A stretch of DNA of 64,000 bases from Eonycteris spelaea (GCA_003508835.1 PUFA01000007.1:15399001-15463000), one strand, 5' to 3'. Shown: positions 1-12,835, counted from the stretch's first letter. Translations and numbers: made by a program. The notes: generated from the letters alone by a model not told the origin.

Positions 1-424
1 GAATATAGAAGAAAAAACAGATATAATCTAATAGCCATCATGAAGTATCACATGAGAATGGATATGAAGGCTTCTATATTATCACTAATTAATAGTTCAT
101 TTTCGGATATGATAATCATTCCTTTCAAGATATCAAATTTTCTTTCCTAAGTAGTCTGGCATCAGTCAGATTGGAAAGACCCAGGAGACAGAAAAAACAA
201 ATGCAGTGTGGAATCTTGGGTTGAATCCTGGAGCAGAAAAAGACATTAATTGAAAGCTGGTGATAACTATAATTTATTTCATAGCATCGTTCCAGTGTTA
301 CTTTATTAGTTTTGATAATTATATGACAGTTATGGGAGACGTTAATATTAAGGGACGCTGGGTAAAGAGTTATGGGAACTTTGTACTATTTTTGAAACTT
401 TTCTGTATGTGTAACATTACACTT
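1..424. other. Unassigned sequence
   Basis: AT-rich single-copy-looking DNA. I recognise no repeat family, no long open frame and no RNA gene here. Confidence 0.4.
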
Positions 425-715
425 GATGCTTGAAAAATGTGGGTGTGAACTGCACAGGTTCACATATACGTGCACTTTTAGACATAAATATACAGTCAGC
501 CCTCTGTATTCCTGGGTTTCATCTATGGGATTAACCAACTGCGGGTTGAAAACAGCAGTTTTGGTTGTTGGGAATCTGTAGGTGTGGTGAGCAGACTATG
601 TTTTGTTTATGTTATTTTATATAAGGGACTTGAACATCTATGGATTTTGATATCCAGGGGGCTGGGGTGAGGGACCTGGAACCAGTCCCCTGTGGACACC
701 GAGGGACAATTGTAG
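425..715 (+). mobile_element. Tigger-like non-autonomous DNA transposon remnant
   Basis: The stretch has the layout of a TcMar-Tigger derived element. A first part reads 'gtgaactgcacaggttcaca' followed by 'tatacgtg'. A second part opens at 493 with 'cagtcagccctctgtattcc' and closes near 701-714 with 'gagggacaattgta', an imperfect inverted match to that opening. Inside it, the segment around 628-700 ('gacttgaacatctatggatt', 'ggaaccagtcccctgtgg') fits the internal half of the same family. It cannot encode a transposase. The subfamily is not certain. Confidence 0.75.
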
Positions 716-1062
716 TTAAGTTTATGGGGCGTCAAGAGTTATACTTGGATTTTCGACTGTGAGGGAGGTTGGTGCTCCTAACCCCTGCGTTATTCCAGGG
801 TATACTTTATTTAAAAATAAAAATGTTTAAAAATACATAAAAGGAAATATATTAGTCTTGAAAGTAAATCATATTAAGAAGCAGGAGATCTGGATTTCTC
901 TTGTCATTCTCCTATTTTCTAGTAGCATTTTTACCTTGGGCAAACAGTTAAAATCTATACATTTTAGTTGTTTCAACTATGAAAACAGATGATAATAATA
1001 TCTAATCTATTCAAAGGTGTGATGCTAGACCAGATAACCTTGTATCTATCATTCATCTAATT
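716..1062. other. Unassigned sequence
   Basis: No feature is recognised. The stretch is AT-rich, with a short A-rich patch near 805-845. Confidence 0.35.
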
Positions 1063-1150
1063 TATCTCTCTCTCTCTACACACAACACACACACACACAC
1101 ACACGTGTGTATGTATTTATATATATATATGTGTGTATATATACATATAT
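1063..1150. repeat. Compound microsatellite (TC)n(CA)n(TG/TA)n
   Basis: A TC tract at about 1063-1076 runs into CA repeats at about 1079-1104, then GTGTGT and a long TA/TG tract to about 1150. The motif changes abruptly, as in compound microsatellites that are often length-polymorphic. Confidence 0.9.
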
Positions 1151-4100
1151 GCCTAAAATACATGCACATGTACCCATACAGCTTTCTGTTGAAAATATTT
1201 AAATGAAACCTTAACTTTGGTTTTTAACTGAAGAGTGTGAAACGAGTTTTTAAGAGCAGCGAGAATGAGTTTCACTGGCCAAAAGGATTTAGTATTACAT
1301 TATTCAGCCATCACACTAATGTGGTCCTCTTGGGCAGATGAAAGATTATGGGAGGTTGTGTTCATAATGAGGACAAGACCATGTACCTAATGTCCGAGAA
1401 CCGCCATTAGGAAATGCAAGTATATCACCGCTCAGTTCTGCTGAGATATTTCCCCCGTAACTTCCCTTGTAAAAAACTTAGTGTAAAAGGAACTTTATTG
1501 AAAAAGCTTAAGATTCCTTCCCGCACATCATTTATCCCAAGATATCCCAGCATCTGCTCCCAAAGTGTGTGTGAGAGGTGCTCACGTTTAGTCAACACTT
1601 ACTATGGGGTCAGTACAATACTGGATGCATTCCATAGGTCAGTGCACTTGATGTCTGAAGGAGATTTTAATGATGAAAATACAGGGTTTCGGTATCTGTG
1701 AAGAAGTGGGTGTTGCTTTTAAATAATAGTGATACCATTCATATCTTCTAACGAAGCTCCTTGGGAATACTCTCATTAAAAGCTTGCTATGTGTCATAGG
1801 TCACCATATTGTAAAAACATTTAAAAATTGTATATTCTGTTTTGGGTTGTGTTTGATATCCTTATTTTAATTTGATTGACTGTGAAGAGATAGCCTGGAT
1901 AAACAGAGAATAAAGAGGCTTTCTTTGTAACGGCAGAGGAAGAGATTTCCATGCATACTGTCAGTCGGCGATGCCGCACGCGGTTGTGTCCTTGATACTG
2001 GGGGCAGTGATGCTTTTTACATTTCATAAAAATATTACTTTTGGCTGTGGCTTCTGAGATTCTGAGCGGTTTCATATTGATGTCCTATGAGGCAAGCATA
2101 AGAAATGCTGCCTGTATCGGAATAGTCATATTTTATCCCTTAATTTACCTTGGAGTTCCTGAGCTTCTGTATTAGTTATCTTCCTTGGCCTTGGCACTAC
2201 TTTTTTCCCCTTCACTTTGGAAAGATTTAATTTTTTCTTATGGTCCTTTTGGTGCTCTCCTTCTGTAAATTTCTGCATGGTATGAGTCTAATGTTGTTCC
2301 TTCAGTTGAAGTCAGAATTGATATGTTACTTTTTATAAAGAATCAGAGGGAAAAAAGGATCAAACTCACTTTGGAGGAGAGCATTCCCAAAGGGCTTGTA
2401 ATTTTTTTAAAACCAAACTTAATGTACAATCCTCTTCTTCCATCCTAGGCCAATGTCCATTCCATTTTCTCTTTGAAATATAAGTTGAAAATGTAGACCC
2501 TTTCATAAATCGTTGCAGGAGCCCTCTTCCTAACCCATCTCTGTTTCTGTCTTTCAATACCATTGTCAGCATTACAGTCTACTGATTTAAACCAAAGGCA
2601 CAATTGCAACTGCCAAGAGCCACACTAATATAATAATGTGATCAAGGCATTATCTTCATTTTCCCAAATGACCAGCTGAATGAGGGAGGCTTCTTAGAGA
2701 ACACATTAAACAAGTATGTTTTAAAGCTTTGGAGATAATCTGCAATCATAGCAGGACTCTTCAACAGGAAGAAGCCACAAGGAACAAAGAGGATCTCAAA
2801 ATCATTGATACACTCATTGAGGGCACAGTGAGTGAAATGGAGTTTTACCACCTTCTGATGTGGCTGTTCTGGTAGAAATCGAGTCCAAGCCCACCCATGT
2901 CGCTAAAGGGGAAGTCTTCCCCCAAAGAAAGAGATACTTCTGATGTCATTCCTGGGAAGAGGCAAGTTCTGATGTAGAAAATAGCAATTTGGAAGTGAAG
3001 TCTCAAACAGGAGAGAGAAGGAGTATTATTTCTTTTCTAAGAATAACCCTTCCCTGGATTCTAAAGATTTATGCTATGTTCAAGAATAAGCTCTGGTGGT
3101 CAGGGAAAGATGGTCTCTGCCAAGTAGAGGCGGCTGTGAGCAGGACCTCTGGAGAATGGGCTGGACTGAGTGGGCACCCAGGAGAAGCACCATCTTGTCA
3201 TCAGATCAATGAGATTTATTTGCCTCTCTGGAATTGTTCCTGTTGGCTTGAATCATTAGTAAAGTCTTGTTTAAATGTAAAAGCTTATCCAACTATGCCA
3301 TTTAGATTTAAGGCAAGGGTCAGTTCATGGTCAGGAAGGTGGACCCTAGATGTAACAGTCTTGTCACTAGACAAGAGTAGGGCTTATCATATTTAGCTGT
3401 TTCTTGCCATCTGTAGATTTTCTTGCCAACCTTGGAGTATAAGGATTTGACTCTGTCCAAGGAAGCAATAGGTTTCTTATAATAACTCCAGAGAAAATGA
3501 GAAACTCTTAGTACCAAAAGTGAAGTAGATTAAATGCCAGTTTGTACCATCTGAGCTCCTTCTCAGCACAGCCTAAGAGGACTCTTTCTTCTGTGATAAA
3601 TTAGGACTCAACTTTATCAGTGCCTCTCAATTATTTATATTTCATTCTCTCTTCTAGTTCTTTAATTTCTTGTTAGGATAGGTGATGCATTAGGTTCGTG
3701 CATCATAGATAGAGGTTAGTCTAATTAGAATAATTAAAGTTGTTCTTTCATCTTCAAGTTTTATTCAGGGACTTAATCTTCTATCTTATCTCTGCTCTCT
3801 CCTTTTTCTATTTGTATTGGAAAACACTGAACCAAAGATAAAATAAAGATGCATTTTGTAGTTCACTAAATTTTTGCCTCATTTTTATTTTTTGTCTTCT
3901 GATATCCAAAAAGCAATATAGAGAGGTCAATCTTGGTTCCATTAATAATTGCAAATAGTTTAACATTTTGCAGTGGTGTGCTAGAACTGGCTGGCTCATA
4001 GGATCTACTGATAAATATTCAAGATTTTCACAAGCTGGATGTTAAACTATTAATGACTTGAAATCGGCCATGGGAGGAGTGTTTATATCACCATGGAAAT

Positions 4101-5795
4101 TAGAAATCGCTATAAATCAGAGGTCTTTCTCCTCCTTTTTCCAGGGAGCTGATTTACCAACATATCACCGAATTTGGTTGTCGGCATCATAAACGTGGTA
4201 TAATAATGACTTTATGATTTTTCAAAGTGAACTGATTTTCAAGAGTAGGTGACAGAGTAGACAGAGTTTTGGGTGACAAGTGGTCAAGTCATTATTCTTT
4301 CAGTGACAAGCTATATGACTTTAAGGTGATCAACTAATCCCATGTTGCCATATAAATATAAAATACATGATTTAAGTTGATGAGATTCAGTTAAACCCTG
4401 AAATTTTATCAACAGTCAAAATACTTTCCATTAAAATAGAGATGGATAAATAACTGAACTGCCTTGGATGGAAAGGTTATTAAAGAAGTTTGTAGAGTGA
4501 GAAAAATTGACACTTCACATTATGAAAAGAGGAAAAGAAATGGCATCAAATGAGATAGTTACTGCAAAAAGAGTCCATTGAAACAAGAACATATGGAGGA
4601 TAATGTCTGCCACATTCAAATTAGTGCCAGATTTTTGTGGTTTGTTGGATGCTTTTTCATTGAATTTACAAGGAAAAAGAATGCAGCTGTGAAAACTCCC
4701 CTCTTCACCTTGGCTCAGGAACTCTCCAAGAGAGCAGATGGTTCTGAGTTTCAAACCATGAATCATCGTCAAGGGATCTCCTCAAGCTGCCGTGAGCAAG
4801 AAGTGCTAACGGATGAGCCTCAATGGGTAATATTTTTATTACGTTGGTGTCAGTCACATCGATACCCTTGCTGCTGGAATCAGCTTACTGTTAATAAAAC
4901 TACAATTTGGAAACAAAAAGCGAGAGTCAGCAAATTATTTCTATTGAATGTCTAATGGATGTTTTAAGACCTATGTTCCTCTCTTTAATGTTCATCCATG
5001 AGAAAGTAAAAGAGGAGCTTACTCTAGTCTTTCTCTATTTATTTATTTTTGTCTGATTTCAAAGCAAATGGATGAATAAATGTTTTATATTTTTTGGTAT
5101 CTTGCTAATTTTTGAAAGCGTTATCACTAATGTTATTTTGTTGTCATATATGATCTAAATTTGTTACTTTCTTATAATGTAGGTAAATAAGTGAGAGTTT
5201 GGTTTTAGTTTTGACTTGGATAATAATGTATTTAATTCTAATGCTGTGGTTCATAATAGGTATGGATGCTATTTGGAGGAATCATGATGAATTAATTTGA
5301 ACCTATTAAGAAATCTTGGATCAGTGACTCCTCATGTAAGGTAGACCAGATCAAATTGGCTCTTTTTGTTAAAACTCTAATATCTTTTGTTGTGTTTATT
5401 AGACACAATTAGTATTTCAGTTACTTTACTTACCTTGGCCAAAGTCACTTTTAGTAGCTTTAGCTGAAATTTTACCTAGAATATCTTGGCTATTTTTCAT
5501 GGAATATAATGATTAGAATGTGCTTCAGTGATCATTTTTAACATGTTCAGTTGCAAAATATCTTGGGCCATTAGGTTTCAAAAGCAGAAATCTAATAGAG
5601 GACAAAGTGGTCCAAAGGAAAGGTTTTTTCCACAGTGTGGAAAAGTCAACATCTGATGAATTCTAGGTGTCCATGAGAGAAGAGAGAAGGTCTGTTTGAG
5701 AAAGCATATCCACTTTTTACTGCAGAATTTAATCTAGAAATAGTTTCATGGCGAACACTTTGAAGGGCATTACTTTTCCGATATGAGGGACGAGT
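1151..5795. other. Unassigned, mostly single-copy-looking sequence
   Basis: In this 4.6 kb I recognise no repeat family with confidence and no gene. The open frames here (for example + strand 2989-3396 and 4578-4955) have no domain and no coding bias that I can see. The part around 4560-4800 is somewhat less AT-rich than its surroundings. It could hold degraded repeats or conserved non-coding DNA, but I cannot tell which by eye. Confidence 0.35.
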
Positions 5796-5796
5796 G

Positions 5797-6035
5797 GTAA
5801 AGTGCAGAGAGCACAGGATTTGAGTCGCGAGACCTGCTCCATCCTCTTAAACTATGTGACCAGTTTGAAATGGCTCTGAGGTACTTTCCTCAACTATAAA
5901 ATGGGGAGAACAACATGTACCTCAGTAGGTTGCAGTGTGATTGTGAGAAATCAAGGCCACTGGCTAGAGTCCTTAGATTTTACCTGGCATGTGGTGGCCA
6001 GTCACCAATAGTAGCCATTGTTAGTGTTTTCTCAT
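5797..6035 (+). repeat. MIR SINE
   Basis: The order of MIR landmarks is visible in sense orientation: 'gagagcacaggatttgagtc', then 'actatgtgaccagtttgaa', then 'cctcaactataaaatgggga', then 'tacctcagtaggttgc', and the tail 'ggcatgtggtggccagtca'. MIR is an ancient tRNA-derived SINE with a CORE domain. The match is diverged but nearly full length. Confidence 0.8.
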
Positions 6036-6169
6036 TGTACTGATGGCTAACTCAGCCTTTGTCATGTTAATGTGTATGTAATGTTTTAGAGGGAAAATAC
6101 TGTAACTTAAATATATGAAAGATGAAAGCAAAGCAAAAAAAAAAAACAAAAACGGTTTAATCAGTGCTT

Positions 6170-6285
6170 AGAAAACAGGTTTCTTAACCTGGCTCTGTCA
6201 CTGTTGAGTTTATGACCCTGAAAAACTCTACTTGTCTTTCCATACCTCAGTGTTGTGTGTAAAATGAGGAACTGAAATTACATTA
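6170..6285 (+). repeat. MIR SINE fragment
   Basis: The stretch reads like the middle of a sense MIR: 'cctggctctgtcactgttga' (loss of 'tgtgtgacc'), then 'ctcagtgttgtgtgtaaaat' and 'gaggaactgaaatta'. The 3' third is missing or unrecognisable. Confidence 0.65.
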
Positions 6286-7614
6286 ACCGTCGAAACAGTG
6301 CTCTGAACACTGGTGTTGATTTTCTTCTTAGATAAAAGAGTTCCATGTCAACTTTAGGGGAAACAACTTCCAGACACTTTAGAATTGTCTTAGAAATTTA
6401 CTTTGCTAATTAGCATATTAAAATTTGGTTTACTATGGTTTTGATAAATGAAATGTTGAACTTGATATAACCCCATTTCCCAAACATTCGACAAGAGCAA
6501 TCCTTATTCATGGAAAAATCCATCTTGCTGAACTTTTTCATGTAACTCAGTTGGGAAATGCTATACATACAGAGTGTGTCCTGTATTCCCTTATAATTCT
6601 AATTTGCTATGACTGTAACTAAGTACTTGAATGAATATGGTAGGTGATGGTTTAGATGGATCATGACTTTTAAAATTTATTTTATATTGAAAAAATAATT
6701 TATTTTTGGACCATTAGAGGGACACATTTGTGAATTAAGACTAGGTTTATGAGTGAAATTATAACAGCTTTTATATAAATGACAGGCTTACAAATGCATA
6801 TAATTATCAATTACTGTTTTAATTTTTCTTCATCTGTGAATTAAATATATCTCAATAACATTTGCCATTTGATTGCACATTATTAACTCTTGTAAACATT
6901 ATTATTTCTAAAAACACTTGTCAACCTTAAAGTCCTCACCATAACATAGTATAGATGTATGCAAAACATAGAATGTACACATTACTGCTGGAGGGTTTAA
7001 ATTTACTCACTGCGATAGCACAATTGCTTTTCTTCAATTTATACCACTGGTTTTTTCTTTATCTAGCTTTTAATTCTGTAAAGAGTATGGGAATATAAAT
7101 TATATGAAGGATGTGAAATATAAGCCATTCAAATCATGGCTATATGGCATCCTCAATTTGCTAGAATAATTTTCATTTGTCAATTTTTCAGATAACAATA
7201 GGAATCTCTCATTGGGCCTGTGAGTCTAATGCATGCGTGCAAAAATTTTTATGCAGTTTCTTCCTATTTCTTCTAGAATGAAGAGCCTTCTGTGAGGAAG
7301 GTAAGAACTGTAAGATAGGCACATGTTTCCTGCAGGTTTTGTGGCTCTTGGTGATTCAGAGCTTGGCGTAGCAGTTATTTCCTTCATGATCATACAGTTT
7401 ATCTGAAGGAAGTCATACATCTTGTCAGGTTGGAGGCCACATTTATATGTATGATAGTGGCTACCCTTCCCCACACATACTAACATTCTTGGTACATTAG
7501 GTAAAGGGAAGTGGACAGTTGTGGAATATGATTTACTGTGGCCCCTCCTTCGAATCTCCTACATATAATCTATTATTCATCTCTTTCAATTAATCCTCAT
7601 AACAATTTCTCACA
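6286..7614. other. Unassigned AT-rich sequence, possible conserved non-coding DNA
   Basis: No repeat family is recognised over 1.3 kb. The sequence is rich in TAAT/ATTA cores and octamer-like words such as 'ctaattagcatatt' near 6405. This is typical of many mammalian non-coding conserved elements but is not proof of one. No coding frame of note is present. Confidence 0.3.
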
Positions 7615-7835
7615 TATTTCCCTGGGCTTAATTCTTGGCTGTCACATACTAGCTTAATCAGATTTTAACTTCCTTAGGTCAAATTTCCTCATCTATAAAG
7701 TACACACTCTGAAGATGTAAACGTTATGGGAAGTGAGCTGTGATTGGTGAAAAAATATCAGTGAGATGATTTGTTTAAATGTGCGGAGTTTGGTACATAG
7801 AGAGTACTCAGGAAATGTTTGTTATCTTTACTATT
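7615..7835 (+). repeat. MIR SINE
   Basis: Sense MIR landmarks are present: 'ggcttaattcttggctgtca', 'acttccttaggtcaaatttc', 'ctcatctataaagtacacac', 'cagtgagatgatttgtttaa' and the tail 'ggtacatagagagtactcag'. Confidence 0.75.
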
Positions 7836-7894
7836 TATATTGTTACTTTAGGTTTTCATTGTATTTTAGCTCTTAACTGGTATATCTGACTCAA

Positions 7895-8580
7895 AATCTT
7901 TTCTTCCCTTGTTCAAATCCATCCTCCATAATTCTTCCAGAATGTCTTTTAAAATTGGAGATCAAACTATATAAGAAGTGCATCATTTGAAACCCTATAA
8001 TGGTTCCCAATTTCCCATAGGATGGCACTCACACTCTACAGCAGGACAAACTGAGCCCTCTAGGACCTCTTGTTCATCACCAAGCTCCAGCTAACCACTT
8101 GCAGTTACATTTTTGTACTTCCCTATCTTTGCACATGCTTTTCCCACTGTCTTTGAATGAATAAGTAACTGTGTTCTACCTCTGCCCTTCATGCTGACAC
8201 ACTCTGTTCTTCACGGTCCAGCTGTTGGTTCACTGAGTAGCATTCATCCTTCCACTGGGCTACAACCATATCCCCATCGTGTAGACTTCTATCACAGTGC
8301 TTCTTATACTTCATTGCAATTATATGGGTTTCTCTCTCTCTACACCCCCCCCCCCGCCCTTCATCCTTCTCTCTCTCTCATGCTCTTTAAGAAAAGTCAC
8401 TGGTTCTGGTTTGCCTCTCTTTCCCAATATCAGAGATGATCCTTGATGAATGTTTGTTGTTGAGTGATTGAATAAATGAGAGCTGTTACGGAACACGGTG
8501 AGCTTTCCTCCTAAATCCCTAAACAACATTAGGCACAAAAGCAAAGTACACTTGGCAAACAATAGGTACTCAGTAAATAA
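7895..8580 (+). repeat. L2 LINE, 3' portion
   Basis: The stretch follows the L2 3' region in sense order: 'ataatggttcccaatttccc' and 'ataggatggcactcacactc', the region around 'ctaaccacttgcagttacat', 'ctttgcacatgcttttccca', and finally 'gatgaatgtttgttgttgag' with 'gattgaataaatgag', the L2-type 3' end. A C-run at about 8346-8356 with flanking CT repeats interrupts it. No reverse transcriptase frame survives. Confidence 0.75.
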
Positions 8581-9814
8581 CTAATGACTTAACTAAATGA
8601 TTTGTGAAGTCAAAGGAAATTGGAATCACTTAACCAAAAGTACCAGATGTGGTAATATTACCAAGTTAAACACAAAAGGGTCGGAACTAGAATGAAGTCA
8701 CTTTCTACTATCATTTGAGTTATCCCATTTTCCTACATTTTCTCTGATTTTTTTAGATATCACAATTTAGGGGTCATAATTCACAATTGCTTAAATATAT
8801 GAGGTGTACTTGCCATTCTTTGAAAAGGTTAGTGCTATCATAGGATGTGTAAATCTTCTTTTATGAAAAAGATGACAAGCAAAATTATGGTCCAAGTCAA
8901 GGTTTTATAAAACATTGACTTGGATATGCTTGCTTTTAAAGTAATTTTAGTTTAATTTCTCATTAGAGATTCAATCCTTATTTATGTATGATGATCAAGC
9001 TGATAATATTTTCTTGTCATTGATAAATGGACCAATGGAAATAAGGTCAAATATAGAATTTTCTCCCTTTAGAATCACTGAATATTTTATATTCTACATT
9101 ACTGTTTTATAGAATTTCAGTGACTAGATAAATAGGACCCTAGGTTTTACATTTATGAAGATATTAATAAATGAGCAGAGATGTGCCTAAATTGCCTAGA
9201 GAAAAAGGATGTAAATGGAGATATAAGTATAGGAAGTGTAGCAACAAGGTAGCCTGCCCATTCCCAGTGCCTGAGGACTGCTGGTAAAAGGACAAAATCA
9301 GCTTGATCAAGTCTTAGCTTTGGGCCCAGTCTAAGTGGAACCAAAACCCAAGCTTAAAAGTAAGAAGAAAAAAAAAAGTCTGTTTATTTTGCCATAATTT
9401 TCCCAAATCGTTTGTATTTCCCAGAATTGAGCTCTGCAGTTTTATATACCCAAGCTCTTTTAATCCCTATGCCACTCTTCCATATAATCTTCTGAGGCCC
9501 TTTAAACCTGAGACTATCTGTAACAGAATAGTCTATTATCATACAACACTCTGTGGCGCCAAGTGGAGCCTCCAGGCTTTTGGGGTTAATGTAACAGCGT
9601 TTTCCTAAAGCCCTGGGTGACAGGAACTGCTGATCTCAGCAAAGGTTGATACAGGCAAATCCAGAAAATTATGAAGAAGAATTTATGGAATCCATCATTA
9701 TGCGTTTTACTACCTTTTGTTTCCATTTATAGAGAGTGGCAGAGAATGCTTGAGTAACAGACAACAGGAATGACAAAACACTAAGGTGCAGGAATAATTG
9801 GATGAGAGTATAGT
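8581..9814. other. Unassigned sequence
   Basis: No family is recognised and no gene is supported. A slightly GC-richer patch at about 9540-9640 ('tggcgccaagtggagcctcc') stands out from its AT-rich surroundings but has no assignable function. Confidence 0.35.
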
Positions 9815-9944
9815 GTGTCAGAAAAAGCTTGGACTTTGGAGTCAAATACACCTAGAGCAGGCTCATAGGAGTTGGCCAGAGTTATTAACCACGCTAAGTT
9901 TTCCTGTCCTCTCTCCTCTAAAGAATAAAGGTAAGATGCTATAG
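9815..9944 (+). repeat. MIR SINE fragment
   Basis: 'agcttggactttggagtcaa' is the characteristic 5' part of MIR in sense orientation. It is followed by a degenerate middle ('ccagagttattaaccacgc') and 'ctctaaagaataaaggtaag'. It abuts an LTR-like element on its right. Confidence 0.55.
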
Positions 9945-10245
9945 CAGACATCACCAGGGCTTTGCCTAGATCTCCTGTATCCCCGTTGCCATGACTGATG
10001 GGTGTAGGAATATGGATACCAGCTCCCTTGTTCCCAGTGGGCATAAACCGAAGATGTAACGTATTATCCAGAGTTCTCCTGTGGGTCAGGCTAAAGCAGT
10101 CTTCCAAGGGACTTTGCCTGAGAGCACACTGTGGTCACGGATTTTTTCATATTTATATCCTGCTTTTCCTACTCCCTTACTGGTTTCTCAGAGCAGTTCC
10201 TTAATAAATCATTTACATACAAATCCTCATTTCAGAGTCTACTTC
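9945..10245 (+). mobile_element. ERVL/MLT2-like solo LTR
   Basis: The segment contains 'gcagacatcaccagggcttt', 'tgccatgactgatgggtgta', 'gtcttccaagggactttgcc' and 'gagcacactgtggtcacgga'. It then has a TATA-like 'atatttatatcctgc' and a polyadenylation signal in 'ttccttaataaatcatttac', followed by 'cagagtctacttctgatc'. This TATA, AATAAA and short tail order is that of an LTR in sense orientation. I link it to the mammalian ERVL group from memory of its 3' end. No internal retroviral sequence adjoins it. Confidence 0.55.
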
Positions 10246-10979
10246 TGATCTAAATAGATGTCTATTTTGAAAGTTCCTGATATGGAGTACAGATAATAGG
10301 TATAGGGTGCTTGTCAGGAGTTAAGTAGATAGTTAGACATGAGCGACAGGGAAACAAAGGAATGGTGGCCCAGCCCAGGGATTGCTCAGAGAACAAACAC
10401 CTCATTGGCAGTAGAGGGTAAGCACTAGGTAAAGTGTTATATAGCAGTCAAGTGTCAGTCAAAATGACCTCACATGCCAGTAACTTAGGAACGCCTTTGT
10501 AACCACCCCTCCTGGCCCTACTATAATACAGACCTTCTCACTTCTGCATTGTTACAGCCCTCTTCTCTGAATCCACTCCTCCTTTGGAGCCTACTCTACC
10601 TTTTGTCTTTCACCTCCCAAATTCCACAGGGCTGCAGCCTTCCTTAGCATGGCACTTCTCCTTCTAAAATATACTTGTAATGAATCTTACTTTTTCTAAA
10701 TCTCACTACCCTGTAATTCTTTGCTGTGTTGATGGGAAGGAATTAAGGAAAAATGCTAATTGCACTTCTATGTTGTTACCTGCATCCCAAGCCACTGGAG
10801 TTCAGATTGCCCCCAAATGGTAACAAGAATATAAATGGCAAAATAAATACTAATGATAAATTACTCTCTTAGTAGATGACTGTCTGGTGGTCTGAACCTT
10901 CTTGCTGGTCAACATGTAGATGGCAATTGAGTCAATTCTAGATGTTAAATTATTGCTTCAATTCAGTGGTCATGTTCCA
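10246..10979. other. Unassigned sequence, possibly a degraded LTR
   Basis: The part at about 10330-10720 is less AT-rich and pyrimidine-rich ('ccacccctcctggccctact' with 'ataatac' following), which recalls an LTR U3/R segment. I see no clear polyadenylation signal or terminal TG/CA, so I leave it unassigned. Confidence 0.25.
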
Positions 10980-11145
10980 TGGTGGCCAGTGACTTTCAAG
11001 TCAGCTGGAGCTGAGTATGAATTTGTGTATTTTCCGAGTCCCTCTAAAATGCAATGTTTCAAGGTTGTATTTTAATCAAATGAGAGCTTAAGTCCATGCC
11101 TGACAGGTAGTAAGTGCTGCACAAATAGTAATTTTTCTGACTGTT
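10980..11145 (+). repeat. MIR SINE fragment
   Basis: The 3' half of a sense MIR is suggested by 'cttaagtccatgcctgacag' and 'gtagtaagtgctgcacaaat', preceded by a diverged middle part. Confidence 0.5.
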
Positions 11146-11348
11146 TTTATAAGTACTATATTTTAGTTCCATTCTAATATCCCCAAAGCTTATTATATTC
11201 CTATTTTGACGATTCTCCCAGATATGCTGCTATTCCATTATGGATATTCATTCTGTCCAATGTGTTTAGCAACCTTCTAAAGTAAAGTTTGGTTAGCTAC
11301 TAAATACCTTTCTGGGTCTTTGAGGTCTTGTTTAGTGAGTTATTATTT

Positions 11349-11889
11349 TGTAGGGGAGGATAAATAATTTTCCTTCTGCCCCTCTGAGGTTTTAGCAGAG
11401 AACATCATTATAAAAGCCGGATTAACAAGAGAAAAATAAACAGGTTTATTAACAAATACATCTTGTGTATATATGGGAGATTCCCAGGTAAAAAAATAAG
11501 TAACCTAAAGTGGCGGCTTAGAATTCTGATTTATATGGCATCTTTTACAAAGAACAGCAAATTTGTGGAGAAACAGAAGAAAGAAACAGAACAAAGGAAA
11601 GCAGTTTTGGGTTTTTAAGTGTGGAAGTAAAAGCTACCTAGTAAAGTTTTTTATGCAGATTCCTCTACAGCTATCTTCAAGCTGATAGGATCTAAAATTG
11701 TATCGGGGATTAACTCTTGTTCCTCCAGATAGCAAAGGAGGCAGGGCATGTTTGTAAATTTATGATCTTTTAGGCAAATAGGGAGTAGAGAGCTCTTCTT
11801 GTATTTGCTTCTTCTCAATTAAGTTTAACTCAAACTAATCCTTATATTAAAGTAGTGTATTTTGGGGTGGCATGTTCTGCTACCTTTCA
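11349..11889 (-). mobile_element. ERV solo LTR, recurring family, copy 1
   Basis: The + strand begins 'tgtaggggaggataaataat' and ends 'catgttctgctacctttca', so the element has TG...CA ends and lies on the minus strand. Read on the minus strand, a TATA box lies in 'gccatataaatcagaattc' and a polyadenylation signal in 'tgttaataaacctg', followed by a short U5. Five more copies occur in this window (about 38.3, 51.0, 54.0, 55.5 and 60.9 kb). Length is about 540 bp. No gag or pol remains adjoin it and no clear target-site duplication was seen, so it is an old solo LTR. A class I (ERV1) affiliation is my inference. Confidence 0.75.
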
Positions 11890-12030
11890 GTTTTAAGGGA
11901 CACATCAAGGAAAATGTTCTACTTGTCCTCCCAAATACATTACAACAGTAATTCAATTAAACTAGAATGTAGCACACTACTCCTCTGGGTAACTTCACTA
12001 AACACAATGAATTATCTGAACTATTTTTCT

Positions 12031-12478
12031 TTCCTTTTAAATTTATTTTTTAGAGTGACATTGGTTAATGAAATCTAATAAGTTTCAGCTTTACATTTTA
12101 ACAGTAAAGTATATATATATTTACACTGTGTGTTCACCTCCCATAGTTAGATTTCTTTCAGTCACCACATATTTGACCCCCTTTACCCTGTCTACCTTCC
12201 CCTTCCCCCCTCTCCCTTACCCTCTCGTAACCACTAGTCTATTGTCCATGTCCATGAGTTTCTGTTTGTTTGTCCTGTTCATTTGTTGCTTTTAGGTTCA
12301 TATCTCACATATAAGTGATATTATGTGATTTTCAATTTTTTCTGTCTGGTTTATTTCACTTAGTATGATTATCTCGAGGTCCATACATGTTGTTGCAAAT
12401 GGCAGTATTTCATCTCTTCTTGTGGCTGAGTAATATTCCATTGTATATATGTATCACAGTTTCTTTAGCCAATCATCT
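12031..12478 (-). mobile_element. L1 LINE 3' end, reverse orientation
   Basis: On the + strand the order is 'agagtgacattggttaatga', 'tgtgttcacctcccatagtt', 'ctagtctattgtccatgtcc', 'tgtttgtcctgttcatttgt', 'ttatttcacttagtatgatt' and 'gctgagtaatattccattgt'. This is the reverse complement of an L1 3' UTR and tail, so the insertion is on the minus strand with its A-rich end on the left. The 'gacattggttaat' tail motif is one I associate with bat L1 elements. It is heavily 5'-truncated, with no ORF2. Confidence 0.8.
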
Positions 12479-12835
12479 ATCATAGGAAACTTTACTTGTG
12501 TTTTGCAAAAGGTTGTACGATTACAGATTGCATTGCCAGTGAACATTGATAATATTCTCTGGAAAATATTAAGACTATGATAGATTATTTTCTTTACAGA
12601 ACAGATTAGATTAAGTCCTCTTTAAAGCTAGTGGGTTTACGTAAAATGATTTTTTTGACTACTTCTTGTTCTGTTATTCTAAATTTGGCATAGTGACCTT
12701 TCCATTAAGCCTGAGGTAGGGACATTCAAATTTCCCCTCTATTTTGATTATTTTAATATGGCCTCTAATTACCTCTATTTACCTCTTAATTTAAAAACAC
12801 CATTTTTAAAAAGTTGGAATATGCCATTTTCCTAA

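Noticed and set aside
2989..3396. Longest open frame of the window (135 codons) as a possible gene
   Set aside because: It has no recognisable domain and no start context or splice evidence that I can support. The sequence is AT-rich with ordinary non-coding character. A frame of this length is expected by chance in 64 kb.
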